A stretch of 39,485 bases of DNA from an uncultured Bacilli bacterium (GCA_944331805.1 CALVIS010000005.1:1-39485); one strand, 5' to 3'. Shown: positions 30,068-39,366, counted from the stretch's first letter. A program made the numbers and translations. The notes: generated by a model from the letters alone, not told the origin.

Positions 30068-31433
30068 TCTTGCTACTAAAATATTTAAGTACTTAGCAAT
30101 ATTTTCTCTATTTATTTTAATATTTCTTTTCTTTTTCCAAGTTATCTTTATAAATACATTCTATGAATGGACTAAGACTAGAACTATTAAAAATCTAGCT
30201 CAAGATATTTTAGTAACTGAAAATGATACCTCTTTATATGAAAAACTTGATAGAGTCTCTTATAGTGAAAATGTTTGTATTGAATTAACTAATAGTAATG
30301 GAGATAATCTATACTCTACTTATAGTAGTAATTGTAATTTAAGAAGTAAAGCGATTAAGAGGAACTTTATTAATAGTAATAAAAAGACTAAGACTTATAA
30401 TCTAGTTAATAATTTTACAAGAGCAAAAAGTATAATGAATGCCACTAGATTAAGTAATAATCTTTATATATTTATCTCTACTTCTCTAATTCCCCTTGAC
30501 TCTACTATTAATATTATTGAACAGCAGTTAATAATTGTAAGTATTGTAGTATTACTTCTAAGTATTGTCGTTGCCTATTTTATCTCTAAAAGACTATCTA
30601 ATCCTATTATTAGAATTTCTAAAGCTGCTAAATTAATTTCTAAAGGAAAACTTAAGACTAATTTTGATTCTGGTAGTGATATTAAAGAACTTATAGATTT
30701 AACTGATGCTTTAAATGATATGAAAGAAGAGTTATCTAAGACGGAGGAATTACAAAAAGACTTAATGGCTAATGTCTCTCATGATTTAAAGACTCCTCTT
30801 ACGATGATTAAAGCTTATGCTGAGTTAATTTTAGATATTAATATTGATGATAAAGAAAAGTGTAAAAGTAATTTAAATATTATTATTGAAGAAGTTAATC
30901 GTCTTAATGACTTAGTTAATGATATCCTAGCTTTAACTAAAGTAGAGAATGATTTAGATAAGCTTGATATTAGTAGTTTTGATTTAATTAAACTAATAAA
31001 AAGAATAGTTAAACAACATAATATCTATGTCATTAAAGATGGTTACAGTATAGAGTTTATTCATAATAATATAGATAAATTAATGATTAATGCCGATAAA
31101 AAGAAGATTGAACAAGTAATATATAATTTACTTAATAATGCTTTAAACTATACAGGAAATGATAAGAAAGTTATTATTAAAGTAGTTGAAGATGATAAAG
31201 ATTATACTATTATGGTAATAGATAGTGGTAAAGGTATTGATAAAAAAGAAATAGACCATATCTTTGATAGATATTATCGTAGTAAGAAAAACCATAAACG
31301 CTATGTTTATGGTACTGGATTAGGGCTATCTATTGTTAAAAATATACTTTTATTACATAACTATGAATATGGAGTAAAATCTACTAAGAATAAAGGAACA
31401 ACGTTTTATTTTAAAATAAAGAAAGATGACTAG
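30054..31433 (+). CDS. Sensor histidine kinase (HAMP-HisKA-HATPase)
   Basis: Two membrane helices (about residues 12-34 and 158-178) flank an extracellular sensor of about 120 residues. A HAMP linker follows, then HisKA with the phospho-accepting His243 in NVSHDLKTPL, and a HATPase domain with the N box NLLNNALNY, G1 DSGKGI, F region IFDRYYRS and G2 GTGLGLSIV. It phosphorylates the regulator encoded just upstream, whose gene it overlaps. The start could be 30051 (TTG), 30054 or 30057. The sensor region has no recognised fold. Its stop codon lies in a bidirectional terminator shared with rsmD. Confidence 0.93.
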   Translation: MMKNSLATKIFKYLAIFSLFILIFLFFFQVIFINTFYEWTKTRTIKNLAQDILVTENDTSLYEKLDRVSYSENVCIELTNSNGDNLYSTYSSNCNLRSKAIKRNFINSNKKTKTYNLVNNFTRAKSIMNATRLSNNLYIFISTSLIPLDSTINIIEQQLIIVSIVVLLLSIVVAYFISKRLSNPIIRISKAAKLISKGKLKTNFDSGSDIKELIDLTDALNDMKEELSKTEELQKDLMANVSHDLKTPLTMIKAYAELILDINIDDKEKCKSNLNIIIEEVNRLNDLVNDILALTKVENDLDKLDISSFDLIKLIKRIVKQHNIYVIKDGYSIEFIHNNIDKLMINADKKKIEQVIYNLLNNALNYTGNDKKVIIKVVEDDKDYTIMVIDSGKGIDKKEIDHIFDRYYRSKKNHKRYVYGTGLGLSIVKNILLLHNYEYGVKSTKNKGTTFYFKIKKDD

Positions 31434-31442
31434 TCTTTCTTT
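31418..31442. terminator. Bidirectional terminator spanning two opposing stop codons
   Basis: Arms AAAGAAAGA (31418-31426) and TCTTTCTTT (31434-31442) with a 7-nt loop. The loop holds both the kinase stop and the rsmD stop, which overlap at CTAG. T-rich runs follow on each strand. Confidence 0.85.
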
Positions 31443-31969
31443 TTTAGTATTCTAATATATTTATCGCCATACTTCTTAGTCTTAATCTCTTCATAATAAT
31501 CACTAAAGTCTAGCTTTTCTAAACTATCACTTTCTAAGACTACTATCCCCTTTAATAAATTTAACTCACTTATTTTCTTTAAAGCTTTACTTAGATAATC
31601 TGTTTTATAAGGTGGGTCTAAAAAGATAATATCAAACTGTTTAGGATAAAGCTTATCTAAGGCTTTTAAATAGTCCATAGTAAGAATAGTTGCATTAATA
31701 TTAGTACCTAACATATCTAAATTACTTTTAATAGTCTTACTAGCCATATACTCTTTATCTACAAATACTACTTCCCTTGCTCCCATACTTAAAGCTTCTA
31801 TACCAAGATTACCACTTCCTGCGAAAAGGTCTAGACAAATACTATTATCTAGGTAATCATTAATAGTTGCAAATAAAGATTCTTTAACTCTATCCATAGT
31901 AGGTCTAGTTCCTTTAAGAGTATAACCTTTTAAAACTCTACCTTTATATTTACCACTAATTATTCTCAT
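31430..31969 (-). CDS. rsmD: 16S rRNA (guanine(966)-N(2))-methyltransferase RsmD
   Basis: The protein begins MRIISGKYKGRVLKG, then TRPTMDRVKESLFATI, the standard RsmD opening. SAM motif I is CLDLFAGSGNLGIEALS, and the catalytic motif is DPPY. It methylates G966 of 16S rRNA in the 30S subunit head. The length (179 residues) is normal. ATG 31969 is preferred, with AGGTGAAAG upstream, over the GTG at 31978. The start overlaps ylbF by 14 bp, matching the Bacillus ylbF-ylbG-ylbH order, with ylbG absent. coaD, the usual next gene, is not present. Confidence 0.95.
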   Translation of the reverse strand: MRIISGKYKGRVLKGYTLKGTRPTMDRVKESLFATINDYLDNSICLDLFAGSGNLGIEALSMGAREVVFVDKEYMASKTIKSNLDMLGTNINATILTMDYLKALDKLYPKQFDIIFLDPPYKTDYLSKALKKISELNLLKGIVVLESDSLEKLDFSDYYEEIKTKKYGDKYIRILKKKD

Positions 31970-32234
31970 CTCTTTCACCTATTTCTTTAAATATCTTATT
32001 TAATTTCATTATTAAGAGATTAGTCTCGTTCTCTAATCGTTTATATCTCATAAATTTCTCATTATTATAGATTTCTTTTTTTATGGTTTCATTCCCTGTT
32101 TCTTTATATTTATTAATTAGACTAATTAAGTCTTTATCATTATAAATATCATTTAAAGATTTTCTTATATTAAAAGCTAGATTAGAGTTTTTTATATCTA
32201 ATAATAACTCCTGATAAATTAAATTATAGTCCAT
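31956..32234 (-). CDS. ylbF: YlbF-family regulator
   Basis: The 92-residue all-helical protein matches the Com_YlbF family in size, pattern (IRKSLNDIYNDKDLISLINKY) and position next to rsmD. In Bacillus subtilis YlbF forms a complex with YmcA and YaaT that supports RNase Y-dependent mRNA maturation, competence and biofilm formation. No partners appear here. The C-terminus is helical and Lys/Asn-rich, ending inside rsmD. Confidence 0.75.
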   Translation of the reverse strand: MDYNLIYQELLLDIKNSNLAFNIRKSLNDIYNDKDLISLINKYKETGNETIKKEIYNNEKFMRYKRLENETNLLIMKLNKIFKEIGERDENN

Positions 32235-32324
32235 ACTCTTCCCTCTTTCTTTAATAATATATCACATTTTCCTTTTCTTTTACATAAATAAAATATATAA
32301 TAAAGTTAATTGGGGGAATAATGA

Positions 32325-33287
32325 ATGAAAAGTTTAAGAGATAGAAATGATAAGATAGCATTTAATAGTGTTAAACATAAGAGAGGTTTTAGTAATGAAG
32401 AACTTACTCTACTTGAGGATTTATTAATATTTAATCGTAGATATGAAGAAGTTTTTTTTAATACTAAAATAGATAACGATAAATTAGAACTTATTGATAG
32501 TGTTATAGATGATAAATTAAAAAGTATTAGTCCTACTTTAGCATTTAAGTTTCTTAATAGAATATGGACTATATATAATGAAGGCGATGGTACACTTGAT
32601 GCTAAAATAATAAATGGTATTGACTTTGATTTAGCTGCTAATAGATTAACAATACAACTTCTTGATAGAGCGACTGATGATATAAGTTTCTTAAATAATT
32701 ATAATACTAGAAGTAGAGGTTTAGGAATTTACTTAGATTATAATTTTTATAATAAAATTTATGGTTCAGGATTAAAAGCTAATAAGATGTTAGCACTTGA
32801 CCATGTAGAACTTTTTCTTACTTTATTAAATGAATCTAAAAATATAGATAAACATTTAATAGATTATATAACTGATGTATATTTATTTTTATATAAAGAT
32901 ATTTATGATGAAGTCTTAAGAAACAACTTAACTAAAGATAGTGCAATTATTTTAGCACAGAGATTTAATGGCTATGAAAAATATATAATAAATCATAAAA
33001 CAGATATTAAAGAAAGAAATTTCTCTATTCAATTTGCATCTGAAGCAGTTTCTATGTTAACTTACAAAGATAAAGATTTAACAGAAAATGATTTAGAGTA
33101 TTTAAAAGCAGGTAAAGTATATTTAGATAGCATTCTTATGTTATTAAAAGATTTTGAAATTGATAAAGTATTAAGTGTTTATCAAGAAAGTGAACAAAAT
33201 GTAGATACAAGAGAATGTACTAAGTCATTATCTTATGTAAAGAAAAGTATTGCAGAAAGAGATGAGAAATCAAAAAGAAATAGTTAA
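32325..33287 (+). CDS. Unknown helical protein, inverted within the ylb cluster
   Basis: The 320-residue product is soluble and predominantly helical, without signal peptide or membrane segment. Charged repeats of Asp, Lys, Asn and Leu are typical of this genome, and no catalytic motif stands out. I do not recognise it. It is on the plus strand between ylbE-like and ylbF genes, interrupting an otherwise conserved minus-strand order. A GGGGGAATA ribosome site and a TATAAT-like -10 near 32296 precede it. Codon use resembles neighbours, so there is no clear sign of recent gain. Confidence 0.7.
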   Translation: MKSLRDRNDKIAFNSVKHKRGFSNEELTLLEDLLIFNRRYEEVFFNTKIDNDKLELIDSVIDDKLKSISPTLAFKFLNRIWTIYNEGDGTLDAKIINGIDFDLAANRLTIQLLDRATDDISFLNNYNTRSRGLGIYLDYNFYNKIYGSGLKANKMLALDHVELFLTLLNESKNIDKHLIDYITDVYLFLYKDIYDEVLRNNLTKDSAIILAQRFNGYEKYIINHKTDIKERNFSIQFASEAVSMLTYKDKDLTENDLEYLKAGKVYLDSILMLLKDFEIDKVLSVYQESEQNVDTRECTKSLSYVKKSIAERDEKSKRNS

Positions 33288-33289
33288 AA

Positions 33290-33511
33290 CTATCTCATTA
33301 CTTCTAGAAATGATTTTATTAAGTTTAGACTATTAGAAATATTTTCTATTTTATCGCTTGGTCTTAAGCGATATTTTTCTTTCATTTCTTCTTCTAGTTG
33401 TTTTAGAAATATTGGACTTCTATTAAGATATTTATACCAATAAGAATTTTCTCTTAAATATCTATAAAGATTAGGATTACTTTTAATCTTTAATCTTGTT
33501 TCTACTTGCAT
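33290..33511 (-). CDS. ylbE: YlbE-like protein
   Basis: The 73-residue protein shows the YlbE pattern: NPNLYRYLRENSYWYKYLNR followed by SPIFLKQLEEEMKEKY, aligning with the (L)RExPxWYRxLsRxP core recalled for Bacillus YlbE. Its function is unknown. The start overlaps the ylbD-like stop by one base, a coupled pair. The assignment rests on motif and on synteny with ylbD and ylbF. Confidence 0.7.
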   Translation of the reverse strand: MQVETRLKIKSNPNLYRYLRENSYWYKYLNRSPIFLKQLEEEMKEKYRLRPSDKIENISNSLNLIKSFLEVMR

Positions 33512-33864
33512 TAGTCCTCATAATATTTATTAATTGGTCGTTCTTCATAATTTGGTATATATTCGTCATTATTTTTAGGAACTATTTCACTAATTAGGCT
33601 TACGGCTTTCTGCAACCCATTAACACTTTTTTGAACGGTATCTAAGTCAATATTTCTAAATAAATTTGTTATTTCTTTAAATGAAGTAGAAGGACTCTCT
33701 TTTACTTCTTTTTTTGGTGTTAATAATTCATCAAAGACATTACTATCTTCTCCATACATATCATAGGCTTCATATAACTTTTGAAAAGTAGTTTTATTAT
33801 TAAAGACAGCTTGAGCTAACTCTGGTCTTTTTTTAATAAATGCTTTAAAACTTTCTTTAGACAT
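33511..33864 (-). CDS. ylbD: YlbD-like protein
   Basis: The N-terminus FKAFIKKRPELAQAVFNNKT, then FQKLYEAYDMYGED, matches the YlbD family (annotated as a coat-like protein in spore formers). A variable linker and a C-terminal helix (DLDTVQKSVNGLQKAVSLIS) follow. In non-sporulating relatives its role is unknown. ATG 33864, with AGGTGATG upstream, is favoured over 33873. It follows parC with a terminator between, and is coupled to the ylbE-like gene. Confidence 0.7.
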   Translation of the reverse strand: MSKESFKAFIKKRPELAQAVFNNKTTFQKLYEAYDMYGEDSNVFDELLTPKKEVKESPSTSFKEITNLFRNIDLDTVQKSVNGLQKAVSLISEIVPKNNDEYIPNYEERPINKYYED

Positions 33865-33889
33865 AAACATCACCTAATAAATAATATGC

Positions 33890-33920
33890 AAAAAAAGACG
33901 ACTTATTTCAAAAAGTCATC
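33890..33920 (-). terminator. Terminator of the parE-parC operon
   Basis: Minus-strand arms GATGACTT (33920-33913) and AAGTCGTC (33904-33897), one G-U pair, 8-nt loop, then seven T. It overlaps the end of parC. Confidence 0.8.
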
Positions 33921-36404
33921 TATTGTCATTAATCTTTTATCAATATCTTCAAGAGAGACTTGGTCTTTCTTAGGAGTAGTATCTTCTTTCTCAGTAGGTT
34001 TTTCTAATGTCTTATAAAGGAAGGCATTAGTAAGTCCTTTTTTATTAATAGTGCTACCTGTAGAATATCTATCAGTAATAGGTAGTTCTGTTGGTTTTAT
34101 TAATGTAATATCACCATTTTTAAGTCCTATATGGTCTTTATTAGTAGGCATTAAGGCCTTAATAACATGATATGGATTAGTCTTAACATCTCTTATAGTC
34201 ATTAAGCCCCTTCTTGCTCTACTACTCTTTTCAAAGTCTTTTAGTTTAACTCTTTTACCTGTACCTTTATCAGTAAGGATAGCAAGATAGTCACTTGTAT
34301 TCTCATCAAAGTTAATAGTACTAACAACGGTATCATCTTTTAAGTTAACCGCTTTAACTCCACTAGCTTTTATACCAACAATAGGTATTTCTTCTTTAGA
34401 AAACCATAGTCCATAACCTAAAGATGTAGCGATAAAGATATCTGGATTAGTATCTAACATAACATCTACAACACTATCACCATCTTTTAGTTTAATACAA
34501 CTACTAGGCTTAGTTATTCTAGTTATCTTAAAGTCAGAAAGACCTGTTCTTTTAATCATACCATTTGCAGTAGAAATAATAACATTAACATCTTTCTTAA
34601 AGTCTTTAACAAGTAAACTAGATATGACTTCTTCTCCTTCTCCTAAAGGTACTAAATTACTAACGTGTTTACCAAGTTCTTTCCATTTTAAATCATAGAT
34701 AGTATGAACTGGTATAAATAAGAAGTTACCTTGATTAGTAAAGACAAGTAAGGTATCTAAAGTAGATGCTTCATACATACCTATTAAGTAATCATTTTCT
34801 TTTAAAGTAGTCTCTTCATCTTTACTTGCACTATAACTCTTTAGACTAGTTCTTTTAATATAGCCATCTTTACTTAAAGTAACAATAACATCTTCTTTAG
34901 GTATCATAACAGTCGTATCTATTTTTATTTCTGTTATCTCATCTTTTATTTCAGTTAATCTTGGTAGTGCATATTCATTTCTTACTTTACGTAATTCATC
35001 TTTCATAACTTTCTTTAATACTTCTTCATTTCCTAGTATGGCAGTTAAGCCATCTATTATTTTTCTTAAGGTAGCCATTCTCTCTTCAAGTTCTACAACA
35101 TCAGTATTAGTTAGGCGATATAGTTGTAATGTTACAATTGCTTCTGCTTGAGCCATAGAAAAATCAAACTCTTTAACTAAATTCTCTTTAGCATCAGCTT
35201 TATTCTTACTTGCTCTAATAACACGAATTACTTCATCTAAGATAGATAGACATTTAATAAGTCCTTCAACGATATGTAATTCACTCTTAGCATGGTCTAA
35301 ATCAAACTGACTACGACGCGTAATAACTTCTTTTTGATGGTCAATAAAAGCATCTAAGGCTCCTTTTAAACCAAGTAAGCGAGGTCTTTTCTTAACAATG
35401 GCAATCATATTAAAGTTATAACTAATTTGTAAATCAGTATTTTTTAATAAGTAATTAACAATTAATTCTCTATTAGCACTCTTCTTTAAATCAACAACAA
35501 TTCTAACATCTTCAGCAGACTCATCTCTTACTTCAACAATACCATCTATTTTTTTATCAAGACGAATATCATCTATTTTCTTAACAAGTAGAGCTTTATT
35601 AACTTCAAAAGGTATTTCAGTTATAACTAGAGAATTACCTTCAAAAGCATATTTACTTCTAATAATAACTCTACCCTTACCTGTTTCATAAGCATCTCTT
35701 ATTCCTTTAATACCTTCAACAATACCACCAGTTGGAAAATCTGGTCCTTTAACATATTTCATTAAAGTATCTAAGCCACAATTAGGATTATCAATTCTAT
35801 GTATTGTGGCATCTATTACTTCTCCTAAGTTATGAGGAGGAATATTAGTAGCATATCCTGCAGAAATACCCATGGCACCGTATACCAACAAAGCAGGAAA
35901 TCTTGCAGGAAGTACTGTAGGTTCAAGAGTTGTATCATCGAAGTTAGGAGCCATTTCTACAGTATCTTTATTTATATCACGTAACATTTCATTAGCAATT
36001 TTTGATAGACGTGCTTCTGTATAACGATAAGCAGCGGGACTATCACCATCGATAGAACCATTATTACCATGCATATCAATATAAGGAAGTCTAGTCTTCC
36101 ATGACTGACTCATACGAACCATGGCATCATAAATAGATGAATCACCATGAGGATGGTAATTACCGATAACATCTCCAACTGTCTTGGCACTTTTACGATA
36201 TCCTTTATCATAAGTATTTTTCTCTTTATACATAGAATAAAGTATTCTTCTTTGTACAGGTTTTAATCCATCTCTTGCATCAGGGATAGCACGCTCTTGA
36301 ATAATGTATTTAGAATAACTTCCAAATCTCTCTCCCATTATATCTTCAAGAGTATAATCCCAAATACGTTCTAATACTTCTTTAGTTTCTGTTTTCTTAG
36401 CCAT
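33903..36404 (-). CDS. parC: DNA topoisomerase IV subunit A
   Basis: ParC is the DNA-cleaving subunit of topoisomerase IV, which decatenates daughter chromosomes. The N-terminal breakage-reunion domain has PDARDGLKPVQRRILYSMYK and the catalytic Tyr128 in AAYRYTEARL. The quinolone-determining segment reads HPHGDSSIYDAMV: the positions matching E. coli Ser80 and Glu84 are Ser89 and Asp93, so no classic resistance change is apparent. The C-terminal beta-pinwheel follows from about residue 500. I call ParC, not GyrA, because of the linked parE and the lack of a clear GyrA box (QRRGGKG). The length of 833 is normal. Confidence 0.95.
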   Translation of the reverse strand: MAKKTETKEVLERIWDYTLEDIMGERFGSYSKYIIQERAIPDARDGLKPVQRRILYSMYKEKNTYDKGYRKSAKTVGDVIGNYHPHGDSSIYDAMVRMSQSWKTRLPYIDMHGNNGSIDGDSPAAYRYTEARLSKIANEMLRDINKDTVEMAPNFDDTTLEPTVLPARFPALLVYGAMGISAGYATNIPPHNLGEVIDATIHRIDNPNCGLDTLMKYVKGPDFPTGGIVEGIKGIRDAYETGKGRVIIRSKYAFEGNSLVITEIPFEVNKALLVKKIDDIRLDKKIDGIVEVRDESAEDVRIVVDLKKSANRELIVNYLLKNTDLQISYNFNMIAIVKKRPRLLGLKGALDAFIDHQKEVITRRSQFDLDHAKSELHIVEGLIKCLSILDEVIRVIRASKNKADAKENLVKEFDFSMAQAEAIVTLQLYRLTNTDVVELEERMATLRKIIDGLTAILGNEEVLKKVMKDELRKVRNEYALPRLTEIKDEITEIKIDTTVMIPKEDVIVTLSKDGYIKRTSLKSYSASKDEETTLKENDYLIGMYEASTLDTLLVFTNQGNFLFIPVHTIYDLKWKELGKHVSNLVPLGEGEEVISSLLVKDFKKDVNVIISTANGMIKRTGLSDFKITRITKPSSCIKLKDGDSVVDVMLDTNPDIFIATSLGYGLWFSKEEIPIVGIKASGVKAVNLKDDTVVSTINFDENTSDYLAILTDKGTGKRVKLKDFEKSSRARRGLMTIRDVKTNPYHVIKALMPTNKDHIGLKNGDITLIKPTELPITDRYSTGSTINKKGLTNAFLYKTLEKPTEKEDTTPKKDQVSLEDIDKRLMTIDDFLK

Positions 36405-36411
36405 TTTATCA

Positions 36412-36882
36412 CTACTTTCTCATTTCTAGTTTTTTTATTCTTTCCTTAGTTTTCTCATAACTACCATCTTGATATCTTTCAAAAAAGCATCTATGCATTC
36501 TTTTTATACTTTCATCTATTGACACATACTCTCTTTCCATAAGTTTTTCTAATAATTTATCAATAGTTTCTTCTCTATGTTCATTAAGATAATCAGAATC
36601 AAAATAAAACAAATTTACAATGTCAAATTTTCCAAAAGTTCCGTTTTTACCATAATTTAAACTATAATATGATCCACCACTAATAACTATCTCAGATGTA
36701 GATAATAAAGTCTGAACCTCTACAACCTTTAATCCATCTATATTTTCAAAAGGAATACTTATCATACTACCATCATTGTCAAATAAAAACTTATAATCAT
36801 CTAATGTATGAGATACTTGTCCATCATCTATCTTCCAAGCAAAGAATTTATATGCTGGTACATCAAAGGTATTTTCTTTCAT
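36412..36882 (-). CDS. Unknown protein, paralogue of its neighbour, between parE and parC
   Basis: The 156-residue protein shares with the next gene upstream the elements D(V/I)PAYxF near the N-terminus, MI(S/P)-IPFENxDGLxVxEVQxLL in the middle, and RMxxxFxERY near the C-terminus. The two are clearly paralogues, but I do not recognise the family. It is soluble, with no catalytic motif evident. It ends 8 bases before parC, so it is inside the operon and probably co-expressed. A link to topoisomerase function is possible but only inferred from position. Confidence 0.7.
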   Translation of the reverse strand: MKENTFDVPAYKFFAWKIDDGQVSHTLDDYKFLFDNDGSMISIPFENIDGLKVVEVQTLLSTSEIVISGGSYYSLNYGKNGTFGKFDIVNLFYFDSDYLNEHREETIDKLLEKLMEREYVSIDESIKRMHRCFFERYQDGSYEKTKERIKKLEMRK

Positions 36883-36908
36883 AAGTTAAAGCCTCCATAT
36901 ATTTAAAT

Positions 36909-37373
36909 TTAATCATACGTTTCTTCTTCATAAGGATATTTCATTTTTGACTTGTTTACTTTTCTAAACACTTGGCTTTCGGTATCTTTTACATATCTTT
37001 CTAAAAAACAATTCATACGGCGTTGCTCTTCTAATGAGGCATCAGGAAATTCACTATAGCAATAATCTTTCATTAATGAGTTAATTGTATCATATTCTTT
37101 TTCTTCTAATTCTAAATTAGAAAAATGATATTCTGAAAGAATTATTTCTTCAGTACCAATATTAACAGTACAAGCAATAGTGAGTGTTTTTATACCTAAT
37201 ACTTGTTGTACCTCATTCACTAGTAACCCATCTACATTTTCAAAAGGTATCATTGTTTTTTTTACTTGTTTGTCTACATAAAACACTTGAGGTCTTACCT
37301 CTTTTTCTTTTTTAATAGTTATTTTTTTTAAAATAGAAAAATGATAAGCTGGTATATCATAGTCACTTTTCAT
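36909..37373 (-). CDS. Unknown protein, paralogue of its neighbour, between parE and parC
   Basis: This 154-residue protein is the second member of a local paralogue pair (shared DIPAYHF, TMIPFENVDGLLVNEVQQVL and RRMNCFLERY). It differs by a longer basic C-terminus (FRKVNKSKMKYPYEEE). The ribosome site is AGGAGG, 12 bases after parE. No membrane or signal region is seen. The pair separates two genes that are directly adjacent in most Firmicutes. Confidence 0.7.
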   Translation of the reverse strand: MKSDYDIPAYHFSILKKITIKKEKEVRPQVFYVDKQVKKTMIPFENVDGLLVNEVQQVLGIKTLTIACTVNIGTEEIILSEYHFSNLELEEKEYDTINSLMKDYCYSEFPDASLEEQRRMNCFLERYVKDTESQVFRKVNKSKMKYPYEEETYD

Positions 37374-37385
37374 AAACCAAACCTC

Positions 37386-39287
37386 CTAAATCTTATAATC
37401 ATCTTCCAAAGTAAACTCAACATTTTCATCTATCCACTCTTTACGAGGAGCGACATCATCTCCCATAAGAACAGATACACGTTTTTCAGCAAGTTGAGCA
37501 TCTTCTATTTTAACTCTGATTAAAGTTCTTGTTCCTGGTTTCATAGTAGTCTCACATAACTGATCAGCATTCATTTCACCAAGACCTTTATATCTTTGGA
37601 TTTCACATTTCTTACCTTTAGACTTTTCTTTCATCTCTTCTACAGTATAAGCATACTCTATATTTTTACCACTTTGGATTTTAAATAGTGGAGGAAGTGC
37701 TACATAAAGTCTTCCATCTTCTATTAATGGTCTCATATAACGATAGAAGAATGTCAGAAGTAAACACTGAATATGTCCACCATCTTCATCAGCATCGCTC
37801 ATGATGATTACTTTATTATATTCACAGTCATTTATATCAAAGTTAGCCCCATAACCTGCTCCAATAGTATAAATCATGGTATTAATCTCTTCATTCTTTA
37901 AGATATCTTCTACTTTAGCTTTCTCTGTATTTAAAACTTTACCACGTAAAGGAAGTATTGCTTGATATTTTCTATCTCTTCCTTGCTTTGCAGAACCACC
38001 TGCAGAGTCACCCTCTACTAAGAATAGTTCTTTTTTAGATTTATCTTTAGACTGAGCTGGAGTAAGTTTACCAGATAAGGCTCTTTCCTTAGGATTTTTA
38101 CTTTTACCCTTCCTTGCTTCTTCTCTTGCCTTACGTGCTGCTTCTCTTGCTACTTTACTCTTTAATGATTTAGTAATTATTTCTGTTGCAATAGCTTTGT
38201 TCTCTTCTAAGTAAAACTGTAATTTCTCCGTAACAATAGAATCTACTATTGTTCTAGCCCCGGGAGTACCAAGTTTTCCTTTAGTCTGTCCTTCAAACTG
38301 TAACATGTCTTCTGGTATTTTTAGGGAAATGACAGCAGTTAAACCTTCTCTAACGTCACTACCTTCAAGGGCTTTCTCTTTACCTTTAATAAAACCATTC
38401 GCTTTAGCATAGTCGTTAAACACACGAGTCAAAGCCGTTTTAAATCCTACTTCATGAGTACCACCATCACTAGTTTTAACATTATTAACAAATGATACAA
38501 TATTCTCTTGATATGTATCAGTATATTGCATAGCGATTTCTACATCTATTTTATTTTTAACCCCTTCAAAGTCTAATACATTATGTAGAGTAGTTTTATC
38601 TTCGTTTAAGTATTCTACAAAGGCAACTAAACCTGTTTCATAACAAAACTTAGCATGTCTATCATCTTCTTCATCATGTACTTCAATAGTTAAACCTTTT
38701 AAAAGAAAAGCAGACTCTTGCATTCTTTCACAGATAGTTGTATATGAAAAGTTTGTAGTTGAAAATATTTCAGGGTCAGGTAGGAATCTAACTGTTGTAC
38801 CTGTTTTATTAGTAGTACCAATCTTCTTTAAAGGAACTGCTACCTTTCCTCCATTTTCAAAACGAATATAGTACTCTCCCTTATCTCTTTTTATTGTTAC
38901 TTCCATCCATTTCGATAAGGCATTAACAACACTACCACCAACACCATGAAGTCCTCCTGATACTTTATATCCTGCTTCTTCAAATTTACCTCCAGCATGA
39001 AGAACTGTATAAATAACTTCAGGAGTAGGTTTACCTGATGCATGCATTCCAACAGGTACACCTCTACCTTCATCACTTACACTAACACTTTTATCAGAAT
39101 GAATTGTTATAACAATATGTTTTCCATAACCATTTATCGCTTCATCTATAGCATTATCAACAATTTCCCATACTAAATGGTGAAGACCTCTTTTATCAGT
39201 AGAACCAATATACATACCTGGTCTTTTTCTAACTGCTTCTAATCCTTCTAATATTTTTATTGAACTATCATCATATTTTACTGCCAT
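37386..39287 (-). CDS. parE: DNA topoisomerase IV subunit B
   Basis: ParE supplies the ATPase. The GHKL domain has EIVDNAIDEA, DEGRGVPVGMH and GGLHGVGGSVVNALS. The TOPRIM domain has LFLVEGDSAGGSAKQGRDRK and DADEDGGHI with the metal-binding Asp-x-Asp-x-Asp pattern (family usually DxDxDGxHI). The length (633 residues) and the partner gene parC downstream favour ParE over GyrB. The ribosome site is GAAGGATG. It is the first gene of the parE-x-x-parC unit. Confidence 0.94.
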   Translation of the reverse strand: MAVKYDDSSIKILEGLEAVRKRPGMYIGSTDKRGLHHLVWEIVDNAIDEAINGYGKHIVITIHSDKSVSVSDEGRGVPVGMHASGKPTPEVIYTVLHAGGKFEEAGYKVSGGLHGVGGSVVNALSKWMEVTIKRDKGEYYIRFENGGKVAVPLKKIGTTNKTGTTVRFLPDPEIFSTTNFSYTTICERMQESAFLLKGLTIEVHDEEDDRHAKFCYETGLVAFVEYLNEDKTTLHNVLDFEGVKNKIDVEIAMQYTDTYQENIVSFVNNVKTSDGGTHEVGFKTALTRVFNDYAKANGFIKGKEKALEGSDVREGLTAVISLKIPEDMLQFEGQTKGKLGTPGARTIVDSIVTEKLQFYLEENKAIATEIITKSLKSKVAREAARKAREEARKGKSKNPKERALSGKLTPAQSKDKSKKELFLVEGDSAGGSAKQGRDRKYQAILPLRGKVLNTEKAKVEDILKNEEINTMIYTIGAGYGANFDINDCEYNKVIIMSDADEDGGHIQCLLLTFFYRYMRPLIEDGRLYVALPPLFKIQSGKNIEYAYTVEEMKEKSKGKKCEIQRYKGLGEMNADQLCETTMKPGTRTLIRVKIEDAQLAEKRVSVLMGDDVAPRKEWIDENVEFTLEDDYKI

Positions 39288-39310
39288 TATTTCACATCCT
39301 TCAAGATTTC

Positions 39311-39341
39311 AAAAAAAAGATACAAAAGCTTATCTCTTTTG
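39311..39341 (-). terminator. Terminator-like hairpin in the parE leader
   Basis: Minus-strand arms CAAAAG (39341-39336) and CTTTTG (39328-39323), then TATCTTTTTTTT, lie between the predicted start point (about 39360) and the parE ribosome site. It could be an attenuator, or the end of a short upstream transcript. Confidence 0.5.
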
Positions 39342-39366
39342 CCCTTATCTATTCTTTTCAAGGTAT

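Noticed and set aside
37386-39287. GyrB rather than ParE
   Set aside because: A linked ParC-like gene without a GyrA box and overall sequence pattern favour topoisomerase IV, though gyrase cannot be excluded absolutely by eye.
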